Position numbers and translations under genes: made by a program
In this document: one piece after another, positions 60,697 to 64,000 of the stretch
Position numbering within the stretch: the first letter of the stretch is position 1
Layout of the letters: each line of letters opens with the position of its first letter
Origin: Lolium rigidum
Lineage: Eukaryota > Streptophyta > Magnoliopsida > Poales > Poaceae
Reading direction: 5' to 3'
Assembly: GCF_022539505.1 (NCBI RefSeq)
Contig: NW_025900006.1
Coordinates: 1 to 64,000, forward strand
Length of the DNA stretch: 64,000 nucleotides
The notes under the pieces: model-generated
Told to the model about the DNA's origin: nothing
What the model saw: the letters and a program-made list of their open reading frames with translations, nothing else
Databases searched by the model: none

Positions 60697-63600
60697 AGCG
60701 GCGGCGCCACCGTGCTCTGGCTGCCGGCGTTTAAACGTCGGGGAGGTCAACAACCTCAGTCCGTTTTGACCGGTCTTTGCCTGCGTGGCAGTCTACGTGT
60801 CCATGGGTCCCACTCGTCAGTGTCTAGGAGTAGAAATGAACCGGTATCTTTAGTATTTTCCTTTAATTTCAAATTCCAGTAAATAGCTGAAACTTTGCAA
60901 AATCATAGAAATTTCATTTCAACTCAGAAAATTATGAATAATATGTCAAAATGCTCACAAAAATAAACTCTATTCAAATAAAATATAAAACAAAAATGTG
61001 TGTCAAAATCAAAATTCACTTATTTTTAACCTTATTAATTATGCTATTTCAATTATTTGAAATACAAGTTGAATTCAATAAATAGTTAAGTTTAAAAATT
61101 AAATTTTAACTATTCAGTAACTAAGTAAAATGTTAAGATTCATTTTATTTACCATATTTGCATTAACTTAATTATTAGTGGTAATTCATAAACCCTACTT
61201 TGCAAATTACTATCTTCTATTTTCTTTAAATAGTAATAACTCAAGAAAATATTATAAGCCAATATTATTTTGGTAAATCAAAACTTATTTACTTAAACAT
61301 CTTTAGTTAACAAGTTAATTATTTTAAACCCTAATAACAATTATTAAACCCCGATTCTTAATTAAACCAAAATAGGAGTACTCTAATTATTAAATCTTGT
61401 GAAGAGTAATAAAATGTCAAACCATTCCTAATTTTGATTCAAAGTAATTAGTTACCACACCTATATGTCCAACCATCCTTTTTAGGAGTTGTACCATGAT
61501 TTAGAAACCCTAGTTTCAAATTGAGTAAGACCTGGATCTCATTATTTCATGTGATCATTCCACCTTAGAACCAACTCTAAAACACTGGATATGTGTCACA
61601 TATGATCATGGGAGATTTACTTGACATATAGAACCCTAATTATCAACAATTGAATACATGCTTAGAATCCACTAGCATAAAACCAAGTCACATGAGATTA
61701 TCATTTCATGTTCCTATTCATAATTAAAACCTATATGATCCACTAATGTCACCTAGGTAGAAACCCTAACTTGTTAATTGAATTAGTACCATTGATCACC
61801 ACTCCTATATACCATACCATTAAGATCAACCTCAATCATTAAACCCTAGTAGAACCATAATGATAAACCCTAGTATCAACTTTGTGTAGCAAATCACATC
61901 ACATGTTCCTATCCAACTAAACCTTACTTAGGAAATGATAAACCACTTAGCTTAGAAACTATTAGAGATTATTTGGTAAAGCAAATGTGAAGCCATAGTA
62001 AACCTAATAGCAAACCTATGGAACCATCTTAATAACCATCCTTTGATATGATGTATATGGGAAACTATGGTGATAACCCTACCAATACTTGCTACATTTA
62101 TAAAACCATTATACTTAAAGAACCTAACTAATTCTTGTTAGAGAACTAAATGAATTCCATAGTAAACCCTAGAAAGCCATAGCTCCTAGGTATAGTAGTT
62201 CTTGTTCTTATTTAACCTGTTCTTCAAAAGTTATTCTTTTGAAGTACAAATGTCAATCAAACCTTAGAAGCTTAATCCTTCTTTGAAATACTAATTATTT
62301 ATTAATCAACATGTTCTTCAAAAGTTATTCTTTTGAAGTATAATATAAGTAATCATCAACCATGTTCTGTAGAACTTAAAATTGACAACTGTTCTTTATA
62401 TATTATTCCACCACTAATCTTTATGTATATGATTGTTATGATGTCTTATATCACTTGGTTATGATGCTAATATAACCAAACCCTAATAAGAACCTTGTTT
62501 GAGAACCATTCTAAAAGTGCAACCAACCCTAAAGAAATCTTTACAAATCATACATCCTAAATCATCGAGGTTAGGTTACGCTCGGGACGATTGCATCTCA
62601 TATTAGGCATTATAGCATCTTTGCCAGTTCTTTAAACATTGTCCTTACCGGACGATGATGGTATTTCAGCATTTGGAGTTATCACGTATCGAAGATTTTG
62701 CCTGCATAATCTTGCAGTCAAGAAAGGCAAGTTCATCGCTTGCTCATGTCATTTGATTATTTTTATCAAACTATATGCAAAGTACTATACTTATCACTCA
62801 TGCATTGAAAAGCAAAGTATTATTTTACAATTATGAATATGACTATGTGGTGGGCAATGGAACCATGGTATGTGTTGATATGGTGGAGGTTCCATTGCAT
62901 GGGTACTACTCATCTAGGACTAAGTACCAATGCCGTCCAGTGATTGTAGCGCCGTACATACCGCGTTATCCATAAGATCTATAATGGCTGCGGGAAGTCA
63001 GTCGTATCTTTTCCCTTCTGCACGCCAACGGATTGGTAGAGCTGGCGGGGTGTTGGAGGCACTGCCGTAGGTTGGGATAGCCTTTTAAATCCCCATCCAT
63101 TAGTGATGATAAGCTCTACGATCTATGATGGATTTTCCGGAGTACACCATGAGTAAAGCCGTATTATCGTGAGAAGTCTACTGGGGGTGTACGGTTGGAC
63201 AAAAGGGTGGGTTTGCAGGGTCGCGGAGAAGGCAGTGATTGGCTTGGATCTTATACTGCGCCTCACACCCAAGGAAGTGTGGACGGGGACATACTCTCGG
63301 CCGGCAACAAAGTTAAGATCTCTTGTGGGGTAAAGTAACGCACCTCTGCAGAGGGTATCAAGAATTATGACTGTCACTCCCTGTTCCGGGAAGGGAACTG
63401 CGAATGCGGCAGGAAAGAAACTCCACGAAGTTCTAGTCAACCTGTGAAGACTGACGGGCATAGTTTTGAGAATAAAATAAACCTTTTGAAGAAATGTTTA
63501 TGAAAACTTGCATTGGCCTATGACTTTCTGGTCTATGGCTGTAGCTAGTGCATGATACACCTATTTCCTAATATGAACTTTCTGAGTACGCTCGTACTCA

Positions 63601-64000
63601 TTCTATCCCATTTGAACCCCCTTCTTAGATAAAGGCACCGAAGGAGAAACTACCGTGGAACTCGAAGACAAAGGAGTCAACTGCAACAATATGAAGAATC
63701 CAATCAAAGAAGTCAATGGAGTCAACTTCTACATCAGCTATTATGGAAACCTAGACTAGTAATAGAAGGGAACCTTTCCCTAATCCTAGCACCTAAGTAG
63801 CTAGAATTCTATAGCAAGCCAAGTAGCTCTTAAACTTGAGTTAGCAATAAGATAGACTATGAGTCGTTCTTCTGGAGCTTTATTCGAAGTTTTACCTCAC
63901 TGTAAAGTAGGAGGTTGTGTTGATCTTATGTAAACAGCTCGTGTGTACTTCTATAGACATACCTTGGACTCGCATATGTTTCTGTTGTACCACTCTGAGA
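60697..64000 (+). repeat. Right LTR of the LARD, second part (with duplication agcgg at its start)
   Basis: Colinear with 44556-47852 of the left LTR and cut by the window end. A 13-bp duplication (aacctaatagcaa type) near 62000 is absent from the left copy. Confidence 0.9.

Larger units (their letters stand above)
41634..64000 (+). mobile_element. LARD-like LTR retrotransposon (6.3-kb LTRs), runs off the window
   Basis: Left LTR 41634-47938, primer site 47941-47952, internal domain 47939-50861, polypurine tract 50849-50861, right LTR 50862-53786 continuing at 60697 after an insertion. Colinearity predicts the right LTR end about 86 bp beyond 64000. Without the insertion the element is about 15.5 kb. 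The internal domain contains no gag, protease, RT or integrase. Very long LTRs plus a non-coding internal domain define large retrotransposon derivatives (LARDs), of which Sukkula is the known Triticeae example; identity with Sukkula is a guess from memory. Its LTR copies are almost identical, so it is young. Confidence 0.85.

Overview
The window is nuclear DNA of a grass, most likely a Pooideae species (wheat/barley/oat/ryegrass relatives). It holds one intact host gene, a five-exon cytokinin oxidase/dehydrogenase (CKX) on the minus strand with grass-type GC-rich exons. The rest is mostly nested retrotransposons of types common in Pooideae genomes. There is no prokaryotic or organellar signature.

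Layout. 1-138: unassigned flank. 139-6732: a non-autonomous LTR element (minus strand, tRNA-Asp-type primer site, one conserved 244-aa ORF, no polymerase) whose outer left LTR end is lost. 6733-9144: low-coding spacer with a LINE C-terminal fragment and a 293-bp LTR-like fragment. 9145-13036: the CKX gene, with a Tourist-like MITE in intron 3. About 13490 onward is a stack in which each element interrupts the one before. An Ale-like Copia element begins 5' of CKX, and a 7.3-kb LINE (13639-20940, 13-bp target duplication) sits exactly at its LTR/primer-site junction. A second gag-bearing LTR element (from 21931) follows, and then a Tat/Retand-type gypsy element (from 25351) that has gag and protease but no visible pol, plus a spliced antisense gene of the 'putative gypsy type transposon' family. 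That Tat element is interrupted by a decayed CRM-like gypsy element (31415-39045) and by a LARD-like element (from 41634) with 6.3-kb LTRs and a non-coding internal domain. The second LTR of the LARD is interrupted by another non-autonomous tRNA-Asp-type element (53787-60696) with a perfect 5-bp target duplication (agcgg). The right halves of the outer elements lie beyond 64000.

How it fits together. CKX would encode a secreted flavoprotein that degrades cytokinin. The retroelements show successive insertion with decay, and their internal order gives a relative chronology: Copia first, then the LINE and element 2 in undetermined order, then Tat, then CRM and LARD, then the tRNA-Asp element. 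The two non-autonomous tRNA-Asp elements share internal domain and U3 but have different R/U5 regions, which suggests modular LTR exchange.

The most unexpected signal is not a gene. Paired repeat copies differ preferentially at CAG/CTG trinucleotides (CAG read as CGG, CGAG, CGA or CAAG; CTG as CTCG, CCG or CG). This is hard to explain by deamination. It looks like systematic read error at CHG-methylated cytosines, so several apparent frameshifts and LTR divergences here should not be taken at face value. All calls come from reading the sequence by eye; family names are from memory and no database search was run.
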